64,000 nt of DNA, taken from Actinernus sp. WN-2022. Its lineage: Eukaryota > Cnidaria > Anthozoa > Actiniaria > Actinernidae. Positions 30,575 to 42,671 of this stretch are shown here, piece by piece. Under the pieces are notes generated by a model. The model did no database searches, was not told the origin of the DNA, and saw nothing but the letters and a program-made list of their open reading frames with translations. Made by a program: the position numbers and the translations under genes. Position 1 is the first letter of the stretch; the number at the start of each line of letters is the position of its first letter. The DNA lies in assembly GCA_030867875.1 (NCBI GenBank), contig JAOWCC010000577.1, positions 80,953,740 through 81,017,739 of the forward strand. The letters run 5' to 3'.

Positions 30575-32050
30575 TATAATATAATATAATATAATATAAC
30601 AATTTATATAGCGCCATTTCCACTAAATGACCAATGGCGCTTTACATCACTACTAAAAATAATTAAAATAAATAAATTAAATAGGGCAAAATATACAAAT
30701 TAATTAAACATACTTACGGATTTAACTATTTTAAATATAAGATGTTAAAAGCTTTTTTAAAAAGAATAGTCTTAACCTTAGTCTTAAAAATATTTACAGA
30801 TTGAACGTTCTTTACATCAATTGGAAGACTATTCCATAAAGTGGCCGCTGAGAATGAAAAGGATCTTGCACCATACGTTTTTAGATTGTATGTTGGAACT
30901 TTGAGTAAGTTCTGAGAAGATGAGCGTAATGATCGAGATGGTGCATATGGTTCTAAAAGTTCACTAATATATAATGGTGCAATATTGTTCATAGCCTTAA
31001 ATGTCAGTAGTAATATCTTAAAATTAATCCTTTGTTCTATTGGTAGCCAATGTAGGTCTTGTAAAATATTTGTAATATGGCAGGATTTACGCGAACAAGT
31101 AAGAAGGCGTGCTGCCGAATTTTGGACATACTGGAGCCTCTGATGTAAATATTTAGGGATACCATATAATAACGAGTTACAATAATCTAATTTGGCGGTG
31201 ATAAATGCATGAACTAGTATTTTGCAAACATCTAAAGATAAAAATTTCCTAACGCGAGCAATGTTTCTTATATGGTAAAACGCAGATTTGCAAATCGCAG
31301 ACACTTGCTTGTCCATCATCATAGTGTGATCGAAAACGACCCCAATGTTCCTTGCTGATTTGGATGGATAGATGATCTCGGCACCAACCTGGATGCTATC
31401 GAGGGGAGGCTGCGGCCGATGACAAGCCCTCAGAACTAGAAGTTCAGTCTTATCATTATTTAGTTTTAATTTGTTAGTTGACATCCAGTTGTTTACATCG
31501 CGTAAACATGCCTCAATCTTTGCCTTTGAACAATCTAACTGTCCATTAACTGACGGCTGAAATGTTACATAAATCTGCGTATCGTCGGCGTAGCAATGAA
31601 ACGACATGTTGTTTCTACGCATGATATCTCCTAGCGGCGAAGTGTACATCAAGTATAATATCGGGCCAAGTACCGAACCTTGTGGTACACCGCAGAGTAG
31701 GTCATGACTTGTCGATGTTTTGTCTTGAATCAAGACACTCTGACTCCGTCCGTTGAGATATGAAGTGAGCCACGCAAGCGCTTGCCCTTTGATGCCGAAA
31801 CGATTACAAAGTCTAGAAAGTAATATCTTATGATTTACAGTATCGAAGGCGGCCGACAGATCTAACAAGAGGAGTATAACGCAGCCTTGATTATCAATTG
31901 CTCGAAGTATGTCATCTTGTACTCTCACCAATGCCGTCTCAGTACTATGACCGCGCTTATATGCGGACTGGAAAAGTTCGTCCAAGTTTTCATCTTTCAC
32001 ATGGGTGGTAAGACGTGACGCAACAACCTTTTCAGTAGACTTTGATATAA
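30575..32050 (-). mobile_element. 5'-truncated CR1/L2-like non-LTR element
   Basis: The minus-strand copy ends at about 32050 on its 5' side inside the RT region. Its 3' end carries a stem-loop (AAGCGCCATTGG...GGAAATGGCGCTATATAAAT) and a TATAT microsatellite (30577-30600). The coding part is uninterrupted. Confidence 0.75.
30726..32040 (-). CDS. Reverse transcriptase of the CR1/L2-like element (5' incomplete)
   Basis: An open frame of more than 420 codons reads LFQSAYKRGHSTETALVRVQ, LLDLSAAFDTVNHKILLSRL, LLCGVPQGSVLGPILYLMYT and HCYADDTQIYV. It ends with the thumb and C-terminal region (FKAMNNIAPLYISELLEPYA, ATLWNSLPIDV). YADD is the catalytic box. RNA-templated target-primed integration is the known role. 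No ATG is expected because the copy is truncated. The endonuclease is missing, so it is dead despite the intact frame. An intact frame over 1.3 kb suggests recent insertion. Confidence 0.8.
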
Positions 32051-33200
32051 GTCATAGTATTCTCTCTAATAATATTTTTATAGTCGACAATCTGATTTAA
32101 GCTTGAAGTATGACGTCACTAATAATGACGTCATAAAAACAGTAAATCGTCCATAACTTTGAATATGTTTATCGTAGAAAGTTCAAATTTTCGGCAAATT
32201 AATATATTTCATAAAAGCTTTCTGATGACGTAATATTTTTGAAACGTGTTTTAAAGGTTAATTTTCACCAAAAAAGGAGATATCCCTTATGACGTCACAA
32301 AACGTCACAATACAGAAACAATTGTCCCTAAAAATGTAGTCTTACTTTGTTACCAACCTGCCAACATTTCGTCAAATTTAGAGTAGAAGTAAGGAAATGG
32401 CGTCACTTTTACGTTTTATGTTACACTCAACCCCGCCGTTTTTACGGTTATTCGTGCCCGGCGTGGTGCATGTTTGTGGAAGATTTGAGTTGAAAACCTG
32501 CCGGTCGAAAATCACTTGACTTCTTGAGTGGCCGTACATTTCTTCGTATTTTTAGAAGCCATGTTCTCGCTGAAAGGAGTCATTTCAGCTTCTATATCTT
32601 AGACAACTATAGATACTATTTACAAGATGTTCTTTCAATCTATCAACATTGGGAAGAGCTCGGCTTCATCTGAGAATCCAATACAAGTTTGCTTTTCTCG
32701 CTGGAAAATGAAAAGCTTGGTTTATCGTGTGAAAGAAAATAATACTTGACAAGAAACTCAATTCGATAATTTTGAAGGAATCGTTCATGAATGACTCGAA
32801 AGGCGCCTAACTGTACTTGAACCTAGAGGAAGGGAAATAATTAATAATTTGTACCGAGCACAAAAGTAACGGCAAGCATACGGCGCCGCCAACACAGTGA
32901 TACCGACTACGGCTTGCTCCGACTTTTGAACACTTTACTTCATTCATCCATGAAAACCTTTCAGGTAAACCACGAATACAACTTACAAACATGTGTAAGT
33001 ATTAAAACTATCGGGTGGCCGGTGGACACGCATAAAACTAGCCTGAGAAAACAGCCGACTAATATCGCCTCTCAGGCTAGCGTAAACCGGAAGTCAAAAT
33101 CGCATCTGCTCCTGCGAGCATAGCAACGGTGTTGCGTTGCAACGGAATATGTCAATGGATGTGAGCGTATAAGCGTCCGTCAAAGAAAATATTTGAAGGA
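32051..33200. other. Intron, no gene seen
   Basis: No coding sequence supported. A small inverted repeat (CTAGCCTGAGA...TCTCAGGCTAG, about 33041-33080) looks like a mini-MITE. Confidence 0.4.
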
Positions 33201-33219
33201 TGATAACGACTATAACCTA

Positions 33220-33384
33220 CATTGTGGCGTCGAAATATACCGTGATATTTTTCCTTGGACATTATCGGATCCTCGAAGTTCACACTTACGCTCGAGCTTC
33301 GCTCTCGGGAAGTGTTCTCTTCTCGGATCATAAAATGTCCGCTGACGAAATATCAGGGCATATTTCGACGCTACAATTAGGTTC
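33220..33384. mobile_element. Foldback MITE
   Basis: TGTGGCGTCGAAATATACCG ... GGACATTATCGGATCC is inverse to GGATCATAAAATGTCC ... CATATTTCGACGCTACAA, around a CGAGCTTCGCTCTCG centre. Confidence 0.65.
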
Positions 33385-34570
33385 TTGTATTTATATTTTC
33401 AAAGCCACAAATAGGTTATTGTTGATTTATTTTCAGTTATCAAAGCAAATATGCAAAAATGACTAACAAACTGTGTAAAGACATAATTTCCAATATTGAA
33501 AACCCTTTCTATTACCATGCTAGACAAAGATTCCTACCCCTCTCTTTGAACAAGAAGCGTCGTCATGTAAATGTTTGTGGGTAACTTATCAGTGCCTTCA
33601 AAATAATAACTTCTACACCAATTATCGCCAAATAAAGCTGGCATTAACCTTTCTAAGGTCTTTTTTCAGGGTTTAGCCTAATCTATTTGCTTATGTAAAC
33701 ATAGCAATGAAATTAAATTTCAAACAGAAAATGTTCAAGTGGGGATTTTCAAATTCGCTCGCGAGTCAGCACAACAGTTCTCAGCCAATACTTTGTCTTA
33801 AAAAAGGCACTTGTTCATCGATTTCCACCAAACAAACGGTGCATTTAACCTTATTAGCATCTGTCCTCAAAGACTAGCTAAATTATTTGGCTTAGCGATC
33901 GACGAGCTTTACATAATACTACACACGGAAAATCACAACAGAGAAGGCATGTTTTAAATTCGAAAACTGAACCCTTAATCAATCCGACGACAATTATGAG
34001 TCATTAGTCCATCTATTCAAAGCCGAGAACAACATGAGAAAATTAATTTATTCCCAGTATCGTACGTCACAGATTACGGGAATTGAGCCGTCTGTACTTA
34101 GCTGTCGTTGGGAGGAAGATTTGCAGATTAATTTTCCTTTGACGCAAAACACAGTAAAATAACTTCTGATATGAGTTCATGTTTAGATCTACTCATTGAG
34201 CTAACGTTGATTTTAGGTTTCAGTTCTCCTAAAACTGTTATCTTGTTGGCACAATCACAGCATATCTGCAACCATCCTAGTCAGACAAACTAGACGATTC
34301 TCATGACCTATAGTATTCTTCTTCACTAAATTTACAGGCTTCTGTCTCCCAATCGGAGTGGGTCGTTGGAATAAGTCCAAAGAAAGGAATTGTTCCGGTG
34401 AATAAAATCCGAAGCTGTTCGCAAAATCGCAACCCGGGACAGGAAATGCGGACGTAAAGCCGGAAAAACAATTCCGGTTACTAAAAATAACTTTAGTAAA
34501 ATTAAGATATCCCAGCCAATGCACTGAGTCTCCCTCTCTATCCTTTATTTTATCGTGATCCACTCTTTTC
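33385..34570. other. Intron, no gene seen
   Basis: AT-rich. Frames here are short and show no family motif. Confidence 0.4.
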
Positions 34571-34571
34571 A

Positions 34572-34710
34572 CTCGGTGGCCATCTTGGATTCAAAGTGAA
34601 GCAATTCTTTGTTTTTGCTTGGCTAAACGCGTTCTGATATCCCTCAGTGCGAGGCTAACCTAGCAAAAATAAAAGATTGCCTCACTTTGAATCCAAGATA
34701 GCCACCAGGT
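34572..34710. mobile_element. MITE with 31-bp inverted ends
   Basis: GGTGGCCATCTTGGATTCAA and its inverse TTGAATCCAAGATAGCCACC bound about 138 bp. It lies just downstream of exon 12 in transcript order. Confidence 0.7.
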
Positions 34711-34776
34711 GAAAATACTACTTTCCCTTTTGTACTCAGACTTTAGAAATCCGTCACTTTTTTCAAAGGAACTTAC

Positions 34777-34914
34777 CATGGCATGTCTTTTCTTGGTCAG
34801 GCGTTTGTCCGGGGGGACATTCCTCCAAACATATCCTTTGAACTGGGTCATGCGCATTACGACACCGATTACATTCGTCAGCTTGTGGTTCTGCTGCCTG
34901 CTTTCGCTTACAAC
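34777..34914 (-). CDS. Exon 12: Cys-rich segment
   Basis: Acceptor ATTTCACCTGTTTGTAG and donor CATG|GTAAGT. Its 138 nt begin with two bases that complete exon 11's codon and end with one base that exon 13 completes. Cys residues: GCKRK, ECNRCRN, ICLEECPP, TCHG. The spacing suggests disulphide-rich extracellular sequence, but no named domain was recognised. Confidence 0.65.
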
Positions 34915-35017
34915 CTACAAACAGGTGAAATATCAGATAGCTATGAAAAATATACTGAATGAAACTCAGTGATTGAGAGGAAGGCGTGCCCCTCCAACAT
35001 TTCGGAAGAATACCCAT

Positions 35018-36960
35018 CTAACTTGATCGAACTCTTGTCTTTCTTCGTTGAGCGGAGAGATCTCTCTCCTCCCTAGCGACATTTCTCCCTAGAGCATGAA
35101 TTCTCCCTCCTCCCTGAATGCTAAATTCTCCTGCCTCGCTACTGAGTTTTTAACTGTTTCTCCCTCCTCCTGTTCCTCTCTGCTCTTTGTCCATGGCCCA
35201 GTTCCTGAAGCACATCTTTAGTTCGATTTGCTAACTCGTAAACTACTCATTTGGGATTATTAATAAATACGTAATTATCATTGTTTGATCGTGATGATGT
35301 ATAAGTGGCACCTTCCTAATTGTAATCTCATTTAGAAAGTAAGAAGTACACCTTTGACCAAGAGAACCAAAACCCTCGGTTCAAATTTAATTCAGGATTA
35401 ACACTAATCATTTGAATACTGGAGATCAATCAAACATGGAAATAAAACAATTAAGGTATCGGAAATATACTCTCTAGATACTGTCTTTATAAGGAAAACG
35501 CGTTAATATGTAATCGAAATGATGGCACGGTGTTCTGGAATATATTGAAGTTGCTCGTCTCTTAAGGCAATACGTGAAACACGTTATCGTTTGCAAGTTG
35601 TTAATTGCCATGTCCTCGCTTGGATAAACCTCTTAAAGAATGTCATTCAACCACAGTCCTTTGCGCATCCACGCACTGCTTGTCCGCCATTTTCGGGTTA
35701 CCCGTTATTCTGTAGTTTTCGATGAAGTTGGCAATCAATATATCCCATCATAGCTTTGTTTTTGGTAGATTCTATACTGAATTATTATACTGAATGATAA
35801 ATTGCCCTAAGCTCGTGAGTAGTAATTGTTCGCATGTTTGATTGAGTAGTTTTATGTTGGTATTGATGATATGATTGGCGGCAACTCTTCGGCATCGCTT
35901 AACTGCTTGCTACTCTAGACAACTAGAAGTCGTTTACGCCGAGTGGAGAAATTTAACATAAAATAGCTGAAAGAGGCCAGGATACCTATTCTTTGAGTCA
36001 GGATTTCTAGTCAGCTTTCTAGTCATCCTTTGCCACGACTTTTATCCGTTACTCTCCCAGGTGTTCTCCGTGTTGTGATATATCAGTCAAGTTTGTAACG
36101 GTGAATTGCAGTAGATCGAGATGTACGAGAGATCACTTTATATTTACTTCGAAAATCATTTCCGACTCGAATGTCGGATTTTGAAGGGAAAACAAACACA
36201 TAGCTGATATTTTAACGTTTTATGAAGATCTATTATCAGTACCTATATATAGTACGCGTTTCGGCAGATTTATTCTGGTTAATACAGAGGTAATGTCTTG
36301 TGTGGTATATTTTTTGTCATGTAAACCACAAGCTTACTTTATTTCGATCCCACCATCGGAATCCTGACTAAAATTATGTCGCGAAATCCTGACAGGAGAC
36401 ACAGTTTACTTTGTAAGAGTCCATGTTTCTGCTATAGATGAGAATCCAATGCAGGAAATCTATGGGCAACGACAATTTCATAACCAGTGAATTTTGTGAA
36501 TACCTCATACTTGATCAGATGGACTACTGAAACGGCGAAGATGCACACTGTTGATATTTACGATTTTATGAATTCGGCATCAGAATTAGCTTCAGCTCGT
36601 AAACCGCTTTTTCAGTCCACTCCACTTTCTGTCCGCGTTTAAAACAATAGGGCACAAATCATTGTGGTACAGGGAGATTCTCGTTCTAATTTAATAACCT
36701 AGTGACTTTTCATTGTTTCAATACTTTGAATGTTACGCTTATAACCGTGACATGGGTTACTTTGTGTCACTGCAGAACGAATTGCAATGATTTGCGAATT
36801 ATACTTGGACAACTCGCATTTTAGTAAAACAAAATCGTATACCTCTTCCCTCTCTTCTCGCATCGGGATTCAATCATATTTCGTAACTAGGAAATAGCAT
36901 CATTAGTTCTTCTTCGAACGACACATTTGATGGGTATAAAAAGGTAAAATAGGTAAGGGT
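35018..36960. other. Intron, no gene seen
   Basis: About 1.9 kb without a supported gene or long repeat. A CTCCCTCCTCC-rich patch lies near 35060-35180. Confidence 0.4.
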
Positions 36961-36967
36961 ATAAAAG

Positions 36968-37235
36968 CAAGCTCATGTAGTGGTTAAGCTCGGTCTGCCG
37001 TGCGGTAGGTCGAGGGTTCAAATCACAGTGGGACCAACACTTAGGGTCTTAAAATAACTGATACAAGGTGCTGCGTTTGTGCAACAATCTCGTCCTGAAA
37101 CTGCAAATAATGGTTGGACATTCATGTTTTCTAGGATAAGAACATTAAATCGTAGTCCCATGTCGGCCTCAAGTTTATCAGTCTCACCAGACTGACACGA
37201 ATTACCGAGGTTAAATAAGATAACGGGAGGCGGTT
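36968..37235 (+). mobile_element. tRNA-derived SINE
   Basis: Pol III boxes: TAGTGGTTAAGCTCGG (A-like) and GAGGGTTCAAATCACAG (B-like), about 40 bp apart. A body follows, and the 3' end ATTACCGAGGTTAAATAAGA resembles the SINE at 55378 (TTACCGACGTTAAATAAAGA). Confidence 0.6.
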
Positions 37236-37282
37236 AAATATATAGTTTTGCTACTTCTATACATGAACTGCATATCTCTTAC

Positions 37283-37508
37283 CCGCCAAGGGATCACAAG
37301 TTTGATGACAATGCTGGACACACATTTGCGTTTGTGAGTCCTCATAGGTTCCTCCCTTACACGTTGTTTGAGTCAACCCTCGACCAATGACATGTGCATC
37401 CGTAACCTGAATAAACAAATCGTTCGGTATAAAAATAGCCTTAATAGCGAATGATATACACTGAGTATTTGACCGTATAGATAAGGGAAGGTTTAATACC
37501 ATATTCAT
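37283..37508 (-). CDS. Exon 11: Cys-rich segment after the FAMeT-like domain
   Basis: The frame reads MNMVLNLPLSIRSNTQCISF, LFIQVTDAHVIGRGLTQTTC and QMCVQHCHQTCDPLAG, with donor GCGG|GTAAGA. I place the start after ...ACTCAGAG| because it restores phase 0 with exon 10 and gives 226 nt ending on one base, which exon 12 completes. A stronger-looking acceptor 22 bp upstream (CCCCCCTGGCCGAG|) gives the wrong phase. C-x(10)-C-x3-C-x3-C suggests disulphides. Confidence 0.55.
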
Positions 37509-38363
37509 CTCTGAGTCTATACAGCCTCGGCCAGGGGGGGATGGGGGCGTACTGGTATACCCAAATACATTTTTACAAATCGCCCACAATAGCCAAATAC
37601 CCAAAATTGTGACATTCAAATCATATTGAAAATCTTGCCAAATACTTTATACCAGAATATAAACATAATAAATACTCATATTTCAATGTAAAAGTACCAT
37701 ATGCTCACTTAAATAAAACAGCGTACCCAAACCCTTAGCTAACCCTGTCTATTTAACAAATAGCACAAGGTTTGTTGTGCTCTGCACTCTGAGAACAACA
37801 CGACTGGAGCTGTACAACATGAAAAGTTAGTAGGTTATCCTTTTTGGAAATGTTGTTTTAGTTCTCTTTCAATTTCAGCTTCAAAATAAACCGCCAAAGT
37901 CCACTGAGTTGCAAATGTGTCACTTCCGCCATTTTGATTTTCAATTTTGTATAAAGAACATGGAAATCCGGATAAAATGACGTCATGTCCCAAGTAACGC
38001 GCGCTCTGATTGGTTTGTTCATACTCTCTATGTGTCTATACTCGCATGAACACATGGTTTTTGGCCAATCAGTGAGCGCGTTAGTAATTATCTATTATAC
38101 AATTAAGCAATAGACCTTCGGCTTGTGATTTTCAAGCATTTCTTGTGTTCTCCCAACATCCCATGCAAGTGCTTTATTTCGCCAGTAAACACATTGAAAT
38201 GTCTGGTCTATTGCTTTTATTATATGACTACGACACAATGCAAGCATGCGTGCCGATTTCTATGTGTTTACCGGCACAATAGACCATAGATTTTTGAGTC
38301 TATAAGCCAGTCAGAGCGCTCGTACTATCTGGGTTATATTATAAAATAACATATTATTCTTAC

Positions 38364-38597
38364 TTGCATCGCTTTATCTCCGTTACCAAAAGCGTAGAAG
38401 CGAACGTTCAGCGGCATGTCGTTGTCAATCATGGTAAGATATACGTCTCCTCTTTCTGTGTTTCCTTGAGATTTTCCATACTCTATCACCGTATCTACTC
38501 CTGTCTCTTTTATGCAAACAAAGTACGACTGGTAGAGCTTGGGATCGCCGAGTCCGACAGCGTTTGTATTCACGGTAGAGACCTTAAGCCTCTGGGA
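38364..38597 (-). CDS. Exon 10: C-terminal half of FAMeT-like domain
   Basis: Acceptor TTTCTGTGCAAAACAG and donor CAA|GTAAGA; 234 nt, phase 0 at both ends. The frame reads LYQSYFVCIKETGVDTVIEY, GKSQGNTERGDVYLTMIDND and MPLNVRFYAFGNGD. F-W/V-x-x-I...G-x-D/I...YG...L-x-x-x-D-x-x-P-L.V.Y..F is the pattern of the farnesoic-acid-O-methyltransferase-like (Methyltransf_FA) beta-sandwich. Despite its name the domain is found in many extracellular invertebrate proteins and is not shown to be catalytic there. Confidence 0.65.
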
Positions 38598-38635
38598 CTG
38601 TTTTGCACAGAAATAGAGCATTGAAATCTTATTGG

Positions 38636-38988
38636 TTATGCAATGTTTATAGTATCCTGCGAGCAGAGCCTTCTTCAACTCTCCACGAAAAGCGAGAAGA
38701 AAAGAAGGCTCTGCAGCATTCGTGTTGCGTTCGTATCGACTACTGTTTTTTCTCGTGCCCAGTTTCATTCGGTCACTCAGTCGTGTCACCTTCGTTCGCC
38801 GTTGTTGCAGTGGGCTCAGGTTTGGTCATCAGCTTAACACAAAAAATTAGCCGCGCGCTGATTAATCGGTTTTAACAGGCTTGTCAAGCCCAGAATCTTG
38901 AGCGGAAAAAGCACAAATACGGCAGAGCCTTCTTTTCTTCTCGCTTTTCGTGGAGCTAATAAATAAGGCTTTGCTCGCAAGGTATGTT
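38636..38988. mobile_element. Inverted-repeat element beside exon 10
   Basis: TCCTGCGAGCAGAGCCTTCT ... CTCCACGAAAAGCGAGAAGA is inverse to TCTTCTCGCTTTTCGTGGAG ... GCTTTGCTCGCAAGG. It starts about 40 bp from the exon 10 acceptor. Confidence 0.6.
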
Positions 38989-39436
38989 TATAGCCGGGGA
39001 AAGATTAAATAATCTGAATGAGAGCAGTGCAGGACGGATTCAAAAGAATAAAATGTCTATAGAGGGTTTATAGAAAAACCAGAAGATTCTAAACTAACTG
39101 ATAATGTAATGGTCCCTTTTGGGAGACAGAAATGATAAAACGTCTACCTGAATTTCCCTTAAGTATGTACTAGAAGTTTATCTTTTGTTAAGGTCGCATT
39201 ACTTCAAGTAACAAGAATATTCTTTAAGCTGAAGTTCTCCCATATTATAATGTTTTCCTCACCAAAATAGAAAATATCCAGATATGCCAACTGAAGTACT
39301 AGTGTTGAGAAAGGTTTAACAATGACTAAAGATAAAGGCTTCTAAAGAGCAATTCGTTAACCTTTTTACTTTTAGAATAACGTCAGAACAACAATAACCA
39401 TAATCATATACAGTAACTTGAAACTCAAACATGTAA

Positions 39437-39884
39437 AGGCCTGGTTCAGGGATCAAATTTCGGGTAAAAACTCTTTTCCTTATTTCAGCACAGCTGAGTA
39501 TGGTAAGTACGCCCAGTTTCTCACGATAATAGGTATCGCCATGCTTGACTACCTTAAGTGGTTTGTGTGTAGTAAAACGTGTCACATTATCTGTCACGTG
39601 ACTTAGAACACGAAATCAGCAAATCAAAAAGGCGCGGCTCCGAGTTTAAAACAGCTAGGATGATTAGTGGATATGTCTAGTTGAGGTTGAAGCCTTTTAC
39701 CTAAATCAGCTCAGAAAAGATGACTACAATATTTCGTTGAGTAATTAAGGCGAAAATATGCAAAATAGGTCACGTGACGTTTTGATATTAGTATTATGGT
39801 GTAATTAGATTTTGTTTAAACTGTTATTTCTGTCAGAAAACATTTTTTAACGTAAATCTATTCTCCGTTAAATGAACCAGGCCT
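39437..39884. mobile_element. PIF/Harbinger-type MITE
   Basis: Ends AGGCCTGGTTCA and TGAACCAGGCCT, flanked on both sides by TAA (39434-39436 and 39885-39887), the 3-bp duplication of Harbinger transposons. The 448-bp insert lies directly beside the exon 9 donor region. Confidence 0.75.
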
Positions 39885-39907
39885 TAACATGCTTAAGAAG
39901 TGGTTAC

Positions 39908-40490
39908 CTTATAAATACCAACACCGTATGGTGCTATCTCGACGTAATACCACGTGTCTTTAACACTGGGTATTACTGAGAATATGACGAACAACGTGCT
40001 AGCACTCGAGGCGGTAAAATGTAGACATTTGCCTCCATGGTCGCTTGGGTCAAACCTTAATGCGTTGGACCATTCAACATTGCACGGCAGATAGCCAAGG
40101 GAGTCCGTCTTGCTCATCTTAAAATGCTCATTGTTTGGCCATTGAAGTTTTGCTAACTGCATGCCCTGAAGGTTCGCGCTTAATTCCGGGAAGAACTTCT
40201 TGGACTCAGTATAATCAGGTGAGGAAGGTACAGGTTGAACTTCAGGTTCAGCGGGTTCAGGTACACTTCTACCTGCACCTGCACCTGCACCTGCATCACT
40301 TAAAACCAGGCTGCCGTCAGCTTCTGTATAAGTAAGAACGAGACCAAATATGGAGATCTTGTTGTTTGCTTTAACGCCACTACCACCGTTATGGAAACCG
40401 TCGTAAAAATGAAAACGACCATCTTCTTCGCTTGTGTACCATTTCCCTTGGCTGAAATACAGATATTTCTTGTCATAAGTCATTTGTTCT
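39908..40490 (-). CDS. Exon 9: linker and N-terminal half of FAMeT-like domain
   Basis: Open from about 40490 to donor TATAAG|GTAACC at 39908, ending in phase 0. The order is an aromatic-rich start (KYLYFSQGKWYTSEEDGRFH), a low-complexity linker (DAGAGAGAGRS then PEPAEPEVQPVPSSP), and the domain start NALRFDPSDHGGKCLHFTAS, LFVIFSVIP and DTWYYVEIAPYGVGIYK. WYYVEI-x-GVGI matches strand positions of the FAMeT domain and joins exon 10 in phase. The acceptor (TATTTATCAAG or CAAAAG) needs an incoming single base, which exon 8 does not supply. Confidence 0.6.
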
Positions 40491-40552
40491 TTTGCTTGAT
40501 AAATAAGAAGAAATGATGACCTAGGAGTTTGACTAAAGTGCCTATAAAGCTT

Positions 40553-40985
40553 ATTTTTTAAATTTTAGATATCAATTCTACATCAAGTGAATAGTAGAAT
40601 GGTACAATGTATCTTGCTTTGAATGCTGTGCCGCTGAGATAAGGAGGTTTTAATATCCAAAATGCTAATTACATGACGTCAGGGGAGCCATCAATTATTA
40701 TACAATTTGTTTTGTGACAATTAAAGATATTTTAAAAATTATTAGTGTTATATCCATGGTTGAAATATAATGATGTTAGAAATTTGTTTTCCTATATCTT
40801 TAGAAACGCCCATTCACAACCACTAAGAAGTGATTGCAGATACCTCCCCTGACGTCATGTAATTAGCATTTTGGATATTAAAACCTCCTTAACTCAGCGG
40901 CACAGCATTCAAAGCAAAATATATTTTACCATTCTACTATTCACTTGATTTAGAATTGATATCTAAAATAAAAATTTATTGTTCA
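40553..40985. mobile_element. Large foldback MITE
   Basis: Arms of about 130 bp (40553-40687 and 40850-40985) are near-perfect inverses: TTTTAGATATCAATTCTA, GTGAATAGTAGAATGGTA, CCGCTGAGATAAGGAGG and ACATGACGTCAGGGGA. Confidence 0.8.
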
Positions 40986-41001
40986 TAGGCACGGTATATT
41001 T

Positions 41002-41510
41002 AACAATTATTCGCCGAAGGCTCAGTCGATATTGGTGAATATTCCCCGAGACGAATCGAAGTCGAGGGGAATATTCACCAATATCGACTGAGCCTGATGC
41101 GAATATTTGTTTTAGTATATACAACACGGCAACCTCAACACGAAATGAGAATTATAGTGTTTTTTTAGTTTTATTTCTTAAATAGAAGGCGTGACAAATG
41201 TAACTTTTGTAAACAAAGCTTTTTCTACAGCAAAACAAGTTGTGATAGTTGCTTTTGTACATTTTATGCAAACATTTTACCTTGAAACACTCGAAGGCCA
41301 TATTTTTTAGTGCTGCTTTTGGGCACTGTATTTTGTTGAATTTCTAAACTTTCCGTATCGGAAACAATCGCGAAACGTGAATTTACGCCTGCCATTTTGT
41401 TTCAAAATTATCCCGAATTTTGTAGGTGGCTATTGCTCATTATTTCGAGATAGCGAACCAATCAAATTGCATGATCTATGTAGCTTCCCGTGCTGTATAT
41501 ACTAAATATA
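41002..41510. mobile_element. MITE family with TTAACAATTATTC end, containing a long hairpin
   Basis: Starts TTTAACAATTATTCGCC, carries a 29-bp perfect stem (41019-41047 with 41066-41094) and ends near GTGCTGTATATACTAAA. The insert at about 49797-50030 has the same ends in the other orientation, and 22722 and 19240 share the TTAACAATTAT word. Confidence 0.6.
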
Positions 41511-41632
41511 TATAACCCCATACGTAGACCAAGCCTATAATGGATGAACAATTATAAAATATTTTTTTCATATTCATGAACTTCAACAAACTTTAGAGGC
41601 CAAACATTTTAGACCAAGAGTGAAGCCTCGAC

Positions 41633-42598
41633 GCTCAAATATTTTCATCAAACATCGTGTTGGAAGGTCAACTTGAACATTTGACCGCAGTCGCTAAACA
41701 GCCCCACAATCTTTGTTCGTTGAGCCGTGCCGCCTGCACACCAAACATTTAGCAATTGAGTCCGCAAAACGTGTTTTTTTGTAACGTACCGCTTAATCTC
41801 AATGTTGCAAGTCATTTGTGAATGGAAGAGGTGGCTAAACTATAAACATTTGTTCATCATGCAAGATGTTGGATGAAAATGTTTGCTATAGTTCAAACAT
41901 CAAAAAATTGTTAGGAAGCCACTTAACAGTCCAAAAAGGACCTCAATATATTGCTGATTTCTTTAATGTACGACAAACTAAATATAACTTAAGGATCGAG
42001 TGGCAATCATAATTTCGTACAACCATCATACAACAGTTCTTATTATCATAATTATTTTACTTACAGATTAACTAATATATGGAATCAGTTCTCCTTTAGT
42101 ATAAAGAGGAGTTCCGAAAAAAACTTGAGAAATTAGACTTGAGTAATCTTAGGTACAGCTGCCAATGTAATCGTTGTCTTGTCTAACCTACCCTTTTTAC
42201 TATCTTGTCAACACATTAATTAGCTGTATTTCCCAATTAACTTATATTACTTAGTCTTAACTTCAACTAGTTCTAATATTAATGTCATTATACTATATAT
42301 CATTTTATAATTCATCTATATATTTAGTAATTCTTATGTGTAAGCCTAAATTACTAGACTCGATATTTTTATATAGTATTATTAATCTTAAATATACGAA
42401 TTCATCATATCTTAATCATTATTTATTTATATCTTAGTATTAGTCGAGTGTTTTTAACATGAGCCTCTGGCTCGAATGTAACGGGCAACCGTATTCCACG
42501 TTTTGATTGAAATAAATTGTATTGTATTGTTAAAGAGGCGGCTAAACGTATGATAAACCACGTTCATCCAACACGATGTTTGATGAAAATATTTGAGC
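41633..42598. mobile_element. 966-bp element with 33-bp inverted ends
   Basis: GCTCAAATATTTTCATCAAA and its inverse TTTGATGAAAATATTTGAGC are near-perfect for about 33 bp. It holds an AT-rich LINE 3' end (42060-42540). Confidence 0.7.
42060..42540 (+). mobile_element. LINE 3' UTR fragment
   Basis: ACATGAGCCTCTGGCTCG, AACCGTATTCCACGTTTT and a TTGTATTGTATTG tail match 54670-54750, where the end follows RT C-terminal coding sequence. Confidence 0.6.
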
Positions 42599-42671
42599 TT
42601 TTATCCGGAGTGCTTTCTGACACTCTAACAGGATAAGGTCCTTTCGATCCTAATGTGCCCATCATTGTTAC

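Noticed and set aside
37257..37619. Apparent signal peptide (ILGIWLLWAIC) before exon 11
   Set aside because: No ATG precedes it and the phase with exon 10 needs an acceptor downstream of it, so it is intron read-through.
39316..39597. 93-codon minus frame between exons 9 and 10
   Set aside because: It spans the end of the TAA-flanked MITE and lacks splice sites; most of it is mobile DNA.
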